A stretch of 10,046 nt of DNA from Methylocapsa sp. (GCA_003162995.1 PLUZ01000329.1:4638-14683); one strand, 5' to 3'; positions 1 to 7,309 are shown, numbered from the stretch's first letter. A program made the numbers and translations. The notes: generated by a model not told the origin, from the letters alone.

Positions 1-428
1 ACTTCGACATCGGCAATGGTGCGCAGATACAGAATATTGCCAGACTCAGCGCCCGGCACCGGCAATGGGCGGGCCCGGCCTCCTGTCGCGATCACGAGCT
101 TGCCGTAGCCGAAGGTTGCGCCATCGTTGAGAACAAGTCTCTTGGCCTGCCGGTCGATCTCTTCGACACGCTCGCCGAGCCGCATCTCCACTTGCGCTTT
201 TTCATAGGCGATCGCATCCTTGTAGATCAGCGCGTCCCGCCCGATTTCGCGCGCGAGAAACGCCTTCGACAAGGGCGGCCTCATATAGGGAAGGCAAGCC
301 TCCTCGCCGATGAGGACGATGCGGCCCTCGAACCGGTTTTGCCGCAGAAGCGTCGCGGCCTCGCCGCCCGCCTGGCCGCCGCCGATGATGGCTACGGTCG
401 ATGTGGCGTCAAGCTGAGCACTATCCAT
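1..428 (-). CDS. FAD-dependent NAD(P)H:ferredoxin reductase family protein, N-terminal part (cut by window edge)
   Basis: Likely a flavoprotein passing electrons from NAD(P)H to a ferredoxin, in the rhodocoxin/putidaredoxin reductase group of pyridine nucleotide-disulfide oxidoreductases. Only the first 142 codons lie in the window; the family is usually about 400 residues. Visible are a glycine-rich FAD-binding loop (GGGQAGGEAA, residues 16-25), the signature LPYMRPPLSK at 46-55, which is typical of this group, and a second flavin-contacting motif VIATGG at 112-117. The ATG at 426-428 is well fixed because an in-frame TAG lies at 432-434, one codon upstream of it. No good Shine-Dalgarno sequence precedes it. 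The gene is divergent from the acetyltransferase gene, with 162 nt between the two starts. The physiological partner cannot be told from here; an associated ferredoxin or Rieske gene might lie beyond the window. The family is fairly sure, the substrate unknown. Confidence 0.85.
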   Translation of the reverse strand, partial: MDSAQLDATSTVAIIGGGQAGGEAATLLRQNRFEGRIVLIGEEACLPYMRPPLSKAFLAREIGRDALIYKDAIAYEKAQVEMRLGERVEEIDRQAKRLVLNDGATFGYGKLVIATGGRARPLPVPGAESGNILYLRTIADVE

Positions 429-590
429 AATCTAATCAATGTCCTGTGAGCGGAGACGGGAGAAAGCCATCATAGGGAAAGCGCCAATCATTTCAACTCA
501 AGCGCCAGTTTTCCGCTCCGGGGATAAGGTTTTGTTCGCCACAGGCATCAAGCGTAGTAAGAAATTCGCTTTTGCAGGCGTTGGGATCAA

Positions 591-1079
591 ATGGCCAGGA
601 CTCCTTCACCCATAGCGGGCGTGCGCCTGCGGGCGCGAACCGACGCGGATCTCGCGAACCTCGCGGAACTTTGGGTCACAAGCTGGCAAGAGACGATGCA
701 GAAAATCGATTTTTTGGCGCGGAGACCGTGGTTTCTCGATCATTTGCGGAAACTCGAAGCGGCCGGAGCCATCACGCTCTGCGCTTTTGACGGCTTGGAC
801 CGGCTGCTTGGATTCGTGACATTCGATCCGGCCACATCCTATCTCGATCAGCTCGCCGTCGCGCCAGAGGCGAAAGGCAGCGGCGCGGCAAGCCTCCTTC
901 TGAACGAGGCGCGCCGGCTTTCGCCGGACGGGCTCACTCTGGATGTCAATCAAGACAATCCCCGCGCGCTGCGCTTTTACGAGCGGGAAGGATTTGAAAA
1001 GATCGGGGAAGGCACAAATCCGCGTTCCGGCCTAAAAACATGGCGGCTCCGCTTGCCCAAACACTCTTGCAATCCATGA
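591..1079 (+). CDS. GNAT family N-acetyltransferase
   Basis: Encodes 162 residues, the normal size of a single-domain GNAT enzyme, which moves an acetyl group from acetyl-CoA to an amine. The acetyl-CoA-binding motif A is visible as LAVAPEAKGSGAASLLL at about residues 91-107, matching the Q/R-x-x-G-x-G/A pyrophosphate loop. The motif B region follows as NQDNPRALRFYEREGF near 122-137, with the usual Asn and Tyr. The acceptor substrate (small molecule, protein N-terminus or other) cannot be read from the sequence. The start has only a weak, close GGGA (583-586) as ribosome site. A poor sigma70-like pair, TTGTTC (532-537) and TAGTAA (555-560) with 17 nt between, matches the consensus at only 3 of 6 positions each and is not called. 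It is the only plus-strand gene here and converges on mce with 23 nt between the stops, so it does not belong to the nuo-mce series. Confidence 0.88.
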   Translation: MARTPSPIAGVRLRARTDADLANLAELWVTSWQETMQKIDFLARRPWFLDHLRKLEAAGAITLCAFDGLDRLLGFVTFDPATSYLDQLAVAPEAKGSGAASLLLNEARRLSPDGLTLDVNQDNPRALRFYEREGFEKIGEGTNPRSGLKTWRLRLPKHSCNP

Positions 1080-1102
1080 CATGGGCAGCAGCCCGGGACC
1101 GT

Positions 1103-1507
1103 TCATACCTGTTCGAGTTCGATCAGGGTTCCGGAACAATCCTCGGGATTCAGGAAAAGGACCGGTTTGCCATGCGCCCCGGTTTTTGGGCTTCCATCGC
1201 CAAGGACGCGGGTGCCCGCCCGTTGCAGTTGCTCGCGCGCGGCAAGAATGTCGGCGACCTCGAAGCAGAGATGATGAATCGCACCACCCGGATGTTTATC
1301 CAAAAATTTCGCGATGGGAGACCTCGGGCCGAGCGGTTCGATCAGTTCGATCTTGGTGTTTGGGAGCTCGACGAAAACCACGCTCACGCCATGCTCCGGC
1401 AAGGCCATGGGCGCGCTCACCTTGGCGCCGAGCGTATCGCGATAGAGTGCGCTCGCGGCAGCAATATCCCGGACCGCGATGGCGACGTGGTTCAATCGCC
1501 CGATCAT
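1103..1507 (-). CDS. mce: Methylmalonyl-CoA epimerase
   Basis: Interconverts the (2S) and (2R) forms of methylmalonyl-CoA, linking propionyl-CoA carboxylase to methylmalonyl-CoA mutase in propionate breakdown; related enzymes also serve the ethylmalonyl-CoA pathway of some methylotrophs. The protein has 134 residues, the usual length, and is a single glyoxalase/VOC metal-binding fold made of two beta-alpha-beta-beta-beta modules. Metal-ligand candidates fall at the expected places: His7 (LNHVAIAV), Glu54 or Glu57 (KIELIEPL), His79 (AIHHLCFEV) and Glu130 (GTLIELEQV). The conserved GAHGKPVLFLNP stretch lies at 110-121. An AGGAG ribosome site (1516-1520) sits 8 nt before the ATG. The gene starts 21 nt after the rnj stop, so the two are probably co-transcribed. 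Other VOC enzymes such as glyoxalase I look similar, but the C-terminal block is epimerase-like. Confidence 0.93.
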   Translation of the reverse strand: MIGRLNHVAIAVRDIAAASALYRDTLGAKVSAPMALPEHGVSVVFVELPNTKIELIEPLGPRSPIAKFLDKHPGGAIHHLCFEVADILAAREQLQRAGTRVLGDGSPKTGAHGKPVLFLNPEDCSGTLIELEQV

Positions 1508-1528
1508 GAGGATTGCTCCTGCTTTCGC

Positions 1529-3199
1529 TCACACCTCGACGACCAGGACATGGACTGCCGGCCGCTTGCCCCATGCCGCCGCGACCGCGCTGCGCACCGC
1601 TTTTTCGACGGCGATGGAGACAATATCCGCGTCGCGCCGCTTTGGGCGAGGTAATTGATCGAAGGTTTGAAACAGGGCGTCATCGACGATTCGATCCATC
1701 GCGGCACCATTGCGGGCGCGTGCCGGCATCCCCGCCGTCATTACGTCGGGCACCCCCGCGAGATCGCCCTTCGCGGTGATCGCCAAGGCAATGGTCACGA
1801 TCCCGGAGACCGCGAGTTTCTGACGCATTTTCAAGGCGTCGTCGCTCGCCGGAACTAGGCTATTGCCATCCTTGCAAAGGCGCCCGCTTGTCACCTCACC
1901 CGCGATCCCGGCGGTTCCAGGCGCGAGCAGCACAATGTCTCCGTTGCGCGCCCCGATGACCTGCCGCACGCCATGCAATTTGGCGAAAGCCGCATGTTCG
2001 GCGAGATGGATATCCTCGCCATGCGCGGGGATCGCAATGTCCGGGTTGATCCAGCCGTAGAGCTGTGCCACCTCGCCACGGCGCGGATGCCCTGACGCGT
2101 GGACAAGCGCGGTGCGATCGGTAACGACTTCGACGCCAGAGCGGATGAGATTGTTGATAATGCGCCCGACCTCCCTTTCATTTCCGGGAATCGTTCGCGA
2201 GGAAAAGATCACTTGATCACCAGGATTGAGCGTGACCACGGGGTGCGTGCCCTCGGCCATGCGGGCGATCGCGGCGCGGCATTCCCCCTGGCTTCCGGTT
2301 GCCAAAAGGACAAGTTTGTCGCGGGCGATGTGTGGAAAGGCGTCCTGGGTCAAAAAATCCGGAATGCCATCGAGATAGCCGCATTCGCGGGCAACGGCGG
2401 TCACCCGCTCCATCGCACGCCCTGCCATCACGACCGAGCGGCCGGCTGCTACCGCGGCCTCGGCGACGGCGCGAATGCGGGCAACATTGGAGGCGAAAGT
2501 GGTCACGACGACACGCCCGCTTGCCTTCCCGATGATCTCGCGCATAGTCACGGCGACATCGGCTTCCGACGGGCTCATGCCTTCGCGCAAAATATTGGTC
2601 GAATCGGAGATGAGCGCTAGAACGCCCTCCGCCCCGATCGCGGCGAGACGTTTTGCATCGGTCTGCTTGCCTATGCCCGGCGCGGCATCGATTTTCCAAT
2701 CTCCCGAATGAAGGACCGTGCCGAGAGGCGTGCGGATCGCAAGCGCGCAACTTTCGGGGATCGAATGCGCCATGGCGACAAATTCGACATCGAAAGGCCC
2801 GATCGCGACTGACGCTCCCTGGGCGACGACGGTGATTGGAACCTCCGGCGCGCCAGGCTCGGCGAGGCGCTTGGCTTCGAGAAGCGCGGCGGCGAAGCGC
2901 GTCGCGTAGAGGTTGCATTCAAGCTTCGGCCACAGATCCGCGACCGCGCCAATGTGGTCCTCATGCGCATGAGTAATGACGAGGCCCACCAAATCGCCCC
3001 GCATCTTTTCGATGAAGCTGATATCCGGAACGATGAGGTCTATCCCTGGGAGATCGGGGCCCGCGAAGGCTACGCCGCAATCGACCATCAACCATTTGAT
3101 GCGCCCTTTGCGGCCGAAGCCATAAAAGGCGAGGTTCATGCCGATCTCGCCGAGGCCTCCGAGTGGCACAAAGACGAGCTCGTCACTTCCATCGTTCAT
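1529..3199 (-). CDS. rnj: Ribonuclease J
   Basis: A cytoplasmic metallo-beta-lactamase/beta-CASP nuclease with 5'-3' exonuclease and endonuclease activity, acting in mRNA decay and rRNA 5'-end maturation. Counting residues from an alternative GTG start at 3205, the zinc-binding motif HAHEDH is at 79-84, the next ligands are His147 (AHSIPE) and Asp169 (HSGDWK), and the beta-CASP blocks are TTFASN (235-240), ATGSQGE (302-308) and HASGHP (369-374), followed by IPAHGE near 392-397. About 556 residues is the usual size, so the active site looks complete. Two starts compete: GTG at 3205 and ATG at 3199, six nucleotides apart; I give the ATG because it is the stronger codon and lies 9 nt from the end of AGGAAAGG, but the GTG is also well spaced. 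RNase J is typical of alphaproteobacteria but absent from E. coli. A 329-335 nt gap separates it from birA, so it may have its own promoter. Confidence 0.96.
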   Translation of the reverse strand: MNDGSDELVFVPLGGLGEIGMNLAFYGFGRKGRIKWLMVDCGVAFAGPDLPGIDLIVPDISFIEKMRGDLVGLVITHAHEDHIGAVADLWPKLECNLYATRFAAALLEAKRLAEPGAPEVPITVVAQGASVAIGPFDVEFVAMAHSIPESCALAIRTPLGTVLHSGDWKIDAAPGIGKQTDAKRLAAIGAEGVLALISDSTNILREGMSPSEADVAVTMREIIGKASGRVVVTTFASNVARIRAVAEAAVAAGRSVVMAGRAMERVTAVARECGYLDGIPDFLTQDAFPHIARDKLVLLATGSQGECRAAIARMAEGTHPVVTLNPGDQVIFSSRTIPGNEREVGRIINNLIRSGVEVVTDRTALVHASGHPRRGEVAQLYGWINPDIAIPAHGEDIHLAEHAAFAKLHGVRQVIGARNGDIVLLAPGTAGIAGEVTSGRLCKDGNSLVPASDDALKMRQKLAVSGIVTIALAITAKGDLAGVPDVMTAGMPARARNGAAMDRIVDDALFQTFDQLPRPKRRDADIVSIAVEKAVRSAVAAAWGKRPAVHVLVVEV

Positions 3200-3208
3200 T
3201 TGCACATA

Positions 3209-3216
3209 CCTTTCCT
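3209..3216 (-). promoter_or_regulatory. Ribosome-binding site of rnj
   Basis: AGGAAAGG read on the minus strand is the strongest Shine-Dalgarno match near the rnj start. Its end lies 3 nt from the GTG at 3205 and 9 nt from the ATG at 3199; counted from its leading AGGA the distances are 7 and 13 nt. Both starts therefore remain possible. It abuts the outer arm of the 37-bp dyad directly, with no base between them. Confidence 0.6.
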
Positions 3217-3253
3217 AGACCATGATCACTTCAACTTGAATCTCTCATGGTCT
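3217..3253 (-). promoter_or_regulatory. 37-bp perfectly centred dyad in the rnj leader (candidate operator or mRNA hairpin)
   Basis: Read on the minus strand, the 9-nt arms AGACCATGA (3253-3245) and TCATGGTCT (3225-3217) are perfect inverted repeats. Exactly at their centre lies a second palindrome, TTCAAGTTGAA (3240-3230). The two linkers, GAGA and GTGA, are each 4 nt. In RNA the outer stem would have 9 pairs, the linkers could stack as G-A and G-U mismatches, and the inner stem would close as UUC/GAA with a 5-nt loop. In DNA it looks like nested half-sites for a dimeric or tetrameric repressor. It ends against the ribosome site of rnj. A TATAAG hexamer (3284-3279, minus strand) upstream would put a transcript start near 3271, with the hairpin close to the 5' end, but no convincing -35 box accompanies it. 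The geometry is seen directly; any regulatory role is inference. Confidence 0.5.
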
Positions 3254-3281
3254 CTATCGTTTTGTTTTGTCGCATGATCTT

Positions 3282-3369
3282 ATACCAAATCTCAGTATTC
3301 GTGACTCTCGGCGTCATGCCCGGGCTTGACGGCAAGGGCCGATGGGTCACTCTTCTCGAGACTTGGTAT
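3282..3369. repeat. 88-bp imperfect inverted repeat (REP- or MITE-like)
   Basis: Outer arms ATACCAAATCTC (3282-3293) and GAGACTTGGTAT (3358-3369) are complementary at 11 of 12 positions. After a 7-nt spacer on each side come GTGAC (3301-3305) and GTCAC (3346-3350), again complementary. Inside these lie TCGG (3308-3311) with CCGA (3339-3342), and CTTG (3325-3328) with CAAG (3333-3336) around a 4-nt loop. The left arm also carries GTCATGCCCGGGCTTG, a string I associate with dispersed intergenic repeats in Hyphomicrobiales genomes. The structure fits a decayed palindromic repeat or miniature inverted-repeat element, with no coding capacity of its own. No clear target-site duplication is visible at its edges. 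The symmetry is seen directly; the family assignment is from memory and needs a genome-wide copy count. Confidence 0.6.
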
Positions 3370-3534
3370 TGAACAAGTTTATCGACGTTCCCGATTCCGG
3401 GATGCCCCAATTCCATTCTCTTGAGCGCTTTTCGATCGCGTGGAACCACGTTGTCAAAAAGGCGGGGCTCTCGATCGGCACAATCAAAGGCACGTCACTG
3501 GTAGCAGCAACCGGTTCGCGTAGATAAAAAACTT

Positions 3535-4353
3535 TCATCGTCCCGCCATGGCGGCTTTGCTGCTTGGCGGGTCAAAGAACACATCGCCCGCCTCGATCGC
3601 CACTTGGCCGGATGCCTGTTCAAGAATGAGCCGCCCGTTTGCATCGATCGTCTGAAACACGCCTTCAATGGTTTGCGAGGGCCGCACCACGCTGATCCAT
3701 GTGCCGAGACCGGCGGCAAGCGAGAGCCATTCGGCGCGGATCGCTTCGAAACCGGAACCTCCCGCCCAAACGTCAAGCCAATGGTTCATCGCCACCGAAA
3801 GCGGCTCGAACACGCGTTCGGGAGCCACAGGCTCGCCCATGATTGCGGCGAGGTCGATTGCCTTATATGGCGTATCCCCGGGATGCAAACCGCAGTTCAC
3901 GCCAATGCCGGCGACGCAGGCCAGGCGGCCGTCCGGCAAACTGGCACTCTCCAATAAAATTCCGGCGAGTTTGGCGCCGCCGTGGAGAACATCATTCGGC
4001 CATTTGAGTTTAAGGTTGTGATCCCCGGAAAGGATTTCGCGTAGCGCATGGATCGCAGCAATGCCGGCGGCAAAGCCAAGTTCCGCCACCCTGTGCGTGG
4101 GCGCCGGATCGATCAGAAGCAGGCTTGCATGAAGATTGCCCCGCGGCGACGACCAGAGCCGGCCATTGCGGCCCCGGCCCTTGGTCTGTGCAGAGGCGAC
4201 AACCCAAAGCCGTCCGGCATCACCGGCGCGGGCGAGCGCCAAGGCTTCGTCGTTGGTCGAAGTGAGCTGGTCACGTTGGACCAGACGGAATGCTTTATCT
4301 TGGGCTGCTCCAGCGAGACGAAACAGGGCAAAACACCATAGGCTGAAATTCAA
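3535..4353 (-). CDS. birA: Biotin-[acetyl-CoA-carboxylase] ligase (class I, no DNA-binding domain)
   Basis: Activates biotin to biotinyl-5'-AMP and attaches it to a lysine of biotin carboxyl carrier domains, as in acetyl-CoA and propionyl-CoA carboxylase. The 272 residues carry the catalytic motifs in order: TSTNDEA (31-37), TKGRGRNGRLW (57-67, the biotinyl-AMP loop), KLKWPNDVL (115-123), KLAGILLE (128-135) and GIGVN (149-153), followed by a small C-terminal domain. There is no N-terminal winged helix, so unlike E. coli BirA it should not act as a repressor. The start is TTG at 4353-4351: its TG and the next A form the nuoN stop, giving a 4-nt overlap. No ATG or GTG occurs between the upstream in-frame stop (TGA, 4386-4384) and the STN motif, so TTG is the only ordinary start. 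There is no Shine-Dalgarno site, which suggests translational coupling to nuoN. Confidence 0.93.
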   Translation of the reverse strand: MNFSLWCFALFRLAGAAQDKAFRLVQRDQLTSTNDEALALARAGDAGRLWVVASAQTKGRGRNGRLWSSPRGNLHASLLLIDPAPTHRVAELGFAAGIAAIHALREILSGDHNLKLKWPNDVLHGGAKLAGILLESASLPDGRLACVAGIGVNCGLHPGDTPYKAIDLAAIMGEPVAPERVFEPLSVAMNHWLDVWAGGSGFEAIRAEWLSLAAGLGTWISVVRPSQTIEGVFQTIDANGRLILEQASGQVAIEAGDVFFDPPSSKAAMAGR

Positions 4354-5783
4354 AACAAAGACTGCGCCGCCGCCGTGGTGGCATCAATGAAGACACCGGG
4401 ATAAGCGAACAAGAACAAGACAAGGATGCCGGTCACCGCGAGCACGGCGCGCGGCGCCGCCGCAGGCCTGTCGAAAGCTGGCGCGGCCTCGTCGAAATAC
4501 ATGACCTTGACGATCCGCAGATAATAGTAGGCAGCAACCGCGCTCGATAGAACGCCGATGACCGCCAGCCAATAGAGCCCCGCCTGGATCGCCGCGTTGA
4601 ACACATACCATTTGGCGAAAAAGCCCGCGAGCGGAGGTATCCCCGCCAGGGAAAACATCATCATCGCGAGAAAGAACGCCATCACGCCGTCGGTTTTGGC
4701 TAGACCGGATAGATCGGAAATATTCTCGACGCCTTCACCGTTGACCCGCATAGAGAGGATACCGGCAAAGGTGCCAAGCGTCATGACGAGATAGATCGCC
4801 ATATAGGCGAGCACGCCGCTGACGCCGGCTTCGCCGCCCGCCGCGAGACCGACGAGCGCGAAGCCGATGTGGCCGATCGCGGAATAGGCCATGAGGCGCT
4901 TGATGTTGGTCTGGCCGATCGCGGCGAAGGCGCCGAGCACCATCGAAAGAAGAGAAATGAAAATCACGATCTGCCGCCATTGCGAGACAATGCCCGGGAA
5001 GGCAGTGAAGACCACCCTGACCGTGATGGCAACGGCCGCCATCTTCACCGCCGTGGCAAAGAACGCCGTCACCGGGGTCGGCGCGCCTTCATAGACATCC
5101 GGCGTCCACATATGGAATGGCACCGCCGACATTTTGAAGGCAAGCCCTGCCATGAGGAAGACAAGCCCAAAGATAGCGCCAAGCGAAACCTTTCCGTTGA
5201 TCGTTTCGGCGATGCCCGCGAAGGACACCGTGCCCGCGAAACCATAGAGAAGGGAAGCGCCATAAAGCAGCATGCCGGACGATAGCGCGCCAAGAACGAA
5301 ATATTTGAGACCGGCCTCGGAGGCCCGGAGATTGTCGCGATGGAAGGCGGCGATGACATAGAGGGAGAGCGACATCAATTCGAGCCCGAGATAAAGCGCG
5401 ATGAGACCCGCCGCCGAAATCAACATCAGCATCCCGAGGGTCGACAAAAGGATCAGAATCGGAAATTCAAATTTGTCGATTTTTTCACGGGCAAGGAAAT
5501 CCTGGCTCATGATCAAGGTGACGAGCGATCCGGCAAGCGTCAGCACCTTCATGAAGCGACCGAACCCATCATCGATGAAGGCGCCATCGAAGACAACCGC
5601 CGTGGTCTTGCTCCCAAGAAAAATGATCACGATCGCGAGCCCGAGTAAACCCGCGGCGATCTCGGTCACTGGGCCGCCCGACTCCTTGCCACGGAGCGCC
5701 CCAAAGAGCACAAGGACGAGGATGCCCGCCGCCAGAATAAGCTCCGGCAAGCAATGTGCGAGGGCGGCTGACAAATGCGACAT
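4350..5783 (-). CDS. nuoN: NADH-quinone oxidoreductase subunit N
   Basis: One of the three antiporter-like proton-channel subunits in the membrane arm of complex I. The 477 residues form about 14 hydrophobic helices, the family's usual size. Charged residues expected inside the membrane are present: Glu135 (YLGLELMSLS), Lys160 (AGLKYFVLG), Lys217 (GLAFKMSAVPFHMW), Lys247 (ATAVKMAA) and Lys391 (AGFFAKWYVF). They match the positions known in E. coli NuoN (E133, K158, K217, K247, K395, from memory). The signature HMWTPDVYEGAPTPV lies at 224-238 and QTNIKRLMAYS at 291-301. The ATG follows the nuoM stop by 11 nt; an AAAGG overlapping that stop is the likely ribosome site. It is the last nuo gene of the cluster and its stop overlaps the birA start. 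Nothing is missing or broken. Confidence 0.98.
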   Translation of the reverse strand: MSHLSAALAHCLPELILAAGILVLVLFGALRGKESGGPVTEIAAGLLGLAIVIIFLGSKTTAVVFDGAFIDDGFGRFMKVLTLAGSLVTLIMSQDFLAREKIDKFEFPILILLSTLGMLMLISAAGLIALYLGLELMSLSLYVIAAFHRDNLRASEAGLKYFVLGALSSGMLLYGASLLYGFAGTVSFAGIAETINGKVSLGAIFGLVFLMAGLAFKMSAVPFHMWTPDVYEGAPTPVTAFFATAVKMAAVAITVRVVFTAFPGIVSQWRQIVIFISLLSMVLGAFAAIGQTNIKRLMAYSAIGHIGFALVGLAAGGEAGVSGVLAYMAIYLVMTLGTFAGILSMRVNGEGVENISDLSGLAKTDGVMAFFLAMMMFSLAGIPPLAGFFAKWYVFNAAIQAGLYWLAVIGVLSSAVAAYYYLRIVKVMYFDEAAPAFDRPAAAPRAVLAVTGILVLFLFAYPGVFIDATTAAAQSLF

Positions 5784-5794
5784 TCTTGAAGCCT

Positions 5795-7309
5795 TTAGTG
5801 GACTGTCATAGCGGCCGTCTTGGTCACGACGGCCAGGGCGGTGTCATAGTTCTTGATGAGGGCATTGATCGCGGCGGCCGAGCTATCCAACACCGGAGCC
5901 GGGTAAAAGCCGTAGAAGATCGTCAGGGCAACAATCGGTGCGAACAGCGCGGCCTCGCGCCACGAGAGATCGAGGATCGAAGCTAGGCCCGGTTTGTCGA
6001 GAACGCCGAATATGATGCGGCGATAAAGATAGAGCGCATAGGCGGCCGACAAGATCGTGCCGGTGGTGGCGAGAAACGCGACCCAGCTGTTGATTCTGAA
6101 GGCGCCAAGCAAAGTTAGGAATTCGCCGATGAACCCCGACGTGCCGGGCAGGCCGACATTGGCAAGGGTAAAGATCATGAAAACCGTCGCATAGAGCGGC
6201 ATGCGGGCGGCAAGTCCGCCATAGGCTGAGATTTCGCGGGTATGCATGCGATCGTAGATGACACCGACGCAGAGGAACAAGGCGCCGGAGACGAGGCCAT
6301 GCGAGATCATCAGAAAGACCGCGCCCTGCACGCCTTGCGAAGTCATGCTGAAGAGGCCCATCGTCACGAAGCCCATATGCGCCACCGAGGAATAGGCGAT
6401 GAGCTTCTTCATGTCCTCCTGCACCAAGGCAACGAGCGAGGTGTAGATAATCGCGATGATCGACAACGCAAAAACGAGTGGCGTGAAATAGGCCGAAGCC
6501 TCCGGGAACATCGGCAGCGAGAAGCGGATGAACCCGTAGCCGCCCATTTTGAGGAGGATGCCAGCAAGGATGACGGAACCCGCGGTCGGGGCTTCCACAT
6601 GCGCGTCGGGAAGCCAGGTATGGACGGGCCACATCGGCATCTTGACGGCGAGCGAGGCAAAGAACGCAAGCCACAACCATTTTTGCATGGACGACGGGAA
6701 ATGCGTCTGCAGCAAGGTCACGATGTCGGTTGTCCCCGCCACACCATACATCGCCATGATGGCAAGCAGCATCAAAAGCGAGCCGGCGAGCGTATAAAGA
6801 AAGAACTTGAAACTCGCGTAGACCCGCCGTCTGCCGCCCCACACGCCAATGATGAGAAACATCGGGATGAGGCCGCCCTCGAAGAAAAGATAAAAGAGCA
6901 CGAGATCGAGGGCGCAGAAAACCCCGGACATCAGGGTTTCGAGGACGAGGAAGGCAACCATATATTCCTTGACGCGAGTCTGAATCGATTTCCAGGACGC
7001 GAGAATGCAGATCGGCATCAAGAAAGTGGTCAGAAGGAGAAACGGAAAGGATATTCCGTCGACACCCATCTTGTAGATGAGACCCTGGCCGAACCAGCCC
7101 TTTTCCTCAACCAATTGAAAGGCGGATGAGGACGGATCGAACTTCGTATAGGCATAAACCGACAGCAGAAAGACGATCAATGTCGTGCCGAGCGCGGCGC
7201 GGCGCGCGTTTTCCAATGTGGCTTCGTCAGTGCCGCGCAAGGCAAGAATAAAACCCGCGCCGACAAGCGGCAAAAAGACGATGCAGGACAAAATGCCGAA
7301 GCCAAACAT
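5795..7309 (-). CDS. nuoM: NADH-quinone oxidoreductase subunit M
   Basis: Second antiporter-like subunit of the complex I membrane arm, translocating protons across the inner membrane. It has 504 residues with about 14 transmembrane helices, close to the 509 of E. coli NuoM. Key residues are visible: Glu144 ([10 protein letters not shown]), Lys223 in [22 protein letters not shown], Lys254 (ILLKMGGYG) and Glu396 (FIGEFL), the last on the discontinuous helix. The open frame extends a further 67 codons into nuoL, but that part is arginine-rich and not membrane-like. The ATG at 7309-7307 gives the normal N-terminus MFGFGILSC and shares one base with the nuoL stop (TAATG), with GGGGA just upstream as ribosome site. 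Translational coupling to nuoL is likely. The gene is intact. Confidence 0.98.
   Translation of the reverse strand: MFGFGILSCIVFLPLVGAGFILALRGTDEATLENARRAALGTTLIVFLLSVYAYTKFDPSSSAFQLVEEKGWFGQGLIYKMGVDGISFPFLLLTTFLMPICILASWKSIQTRVKEYMVAFLVLETLMSGVFCALDLVLFYLFFEGGLIPMFLIIGVWGGRRRVYASFKFFLYTLAGSLLMLLAIMAMYGVAGTTDIVTLLQTHFPSSMQKWLWLAFFASLAVKMPMWPVHTWLPDAHVEAPTAGSVILAGILLKMGGYGFIRFSLPMFPEASAYFTPLVFALSIIAIIYTSLVALVQEDMKKLIAYSSVAHMGFVTMGLFSMTSQGVQGAVFLMISHGLVSGALFLCVGVIYDRMHTREISAYGGLAARMPLYATVFMIFTLANVGLPGTSGFIGEFLTLLGAFRINSWVAFLATTGTILSAAYALYLYRRIIFGVLDKPGLASILDLSWREAALFAPIVALTIFYGFYPAPVLDSSAAAINALIKNYDTALAVVTKTAAMTVH

Larger units (their letters stand above)
3206..3534. other. Intergenic region between birA and rnj without a credible gene
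   Basis: About 330 nt lie between the birA stop and the rnj start, by far the largest gap in an otherwise tight series. It contains the rnj leader dyad (3217-3253) and the imperfect palindrome (3282-3369). The remainder, about 3370-3534, is unassigned. Its parts CGCTTTTCGATCGCGTGG (3426-3443) and AACCGGTTCGCGTAGA (3510-3525) remind me of intergenic repeat sequences of Hyphomicrobiales, but this is from memory and unchecked. Short open frames on both strands here (for example minus strand 3538-3347 and plus strand 3342-3527) run through the palindrome and have no recognisable domain. I see no rho-independent terminator with a T-tract after birA and no convincing -35/-10 pair. Confidence 0.6.

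Noticed and set aside
532..560. TTGTTC and TAGTAA with 17-nt spacing upstream of the GNAT gene
   Set aside because: Spacing is right but each hexamer matches the consensus at only three positions; too weak to call as a promoter.
1083..1094. GGGC-AGCA-GCCC hairpin between the convergent GNAT and mce genes
   Set aside because: Only four base pairs and no T-tract on either side, so it does not support a rho-independent terminator.
3342..3527. 61-codon plus-strand frame in the birA-rnj gap
   Set aside because: Begins inside the palindrome, has no ribosome site and no recognisable domain; likely repeat-derived open frame.
3347..3538. 63-codon minus-strand frame whose ATG overlaps the birA stop as ATGA
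   Set aside because: The ATGA overlap looks like an operon junction, but no domain is recognisable, the ribosome site is poor and the frame runs into the imperfect palindrome. Probably chance or repeat-derived.
6242..7129. 295-codon open frame on the plus strand, antisense to nuoM
   Set aside because: Low-complexity charged protein opposite an intact nuoM; the same cause as the nuoL shadow.
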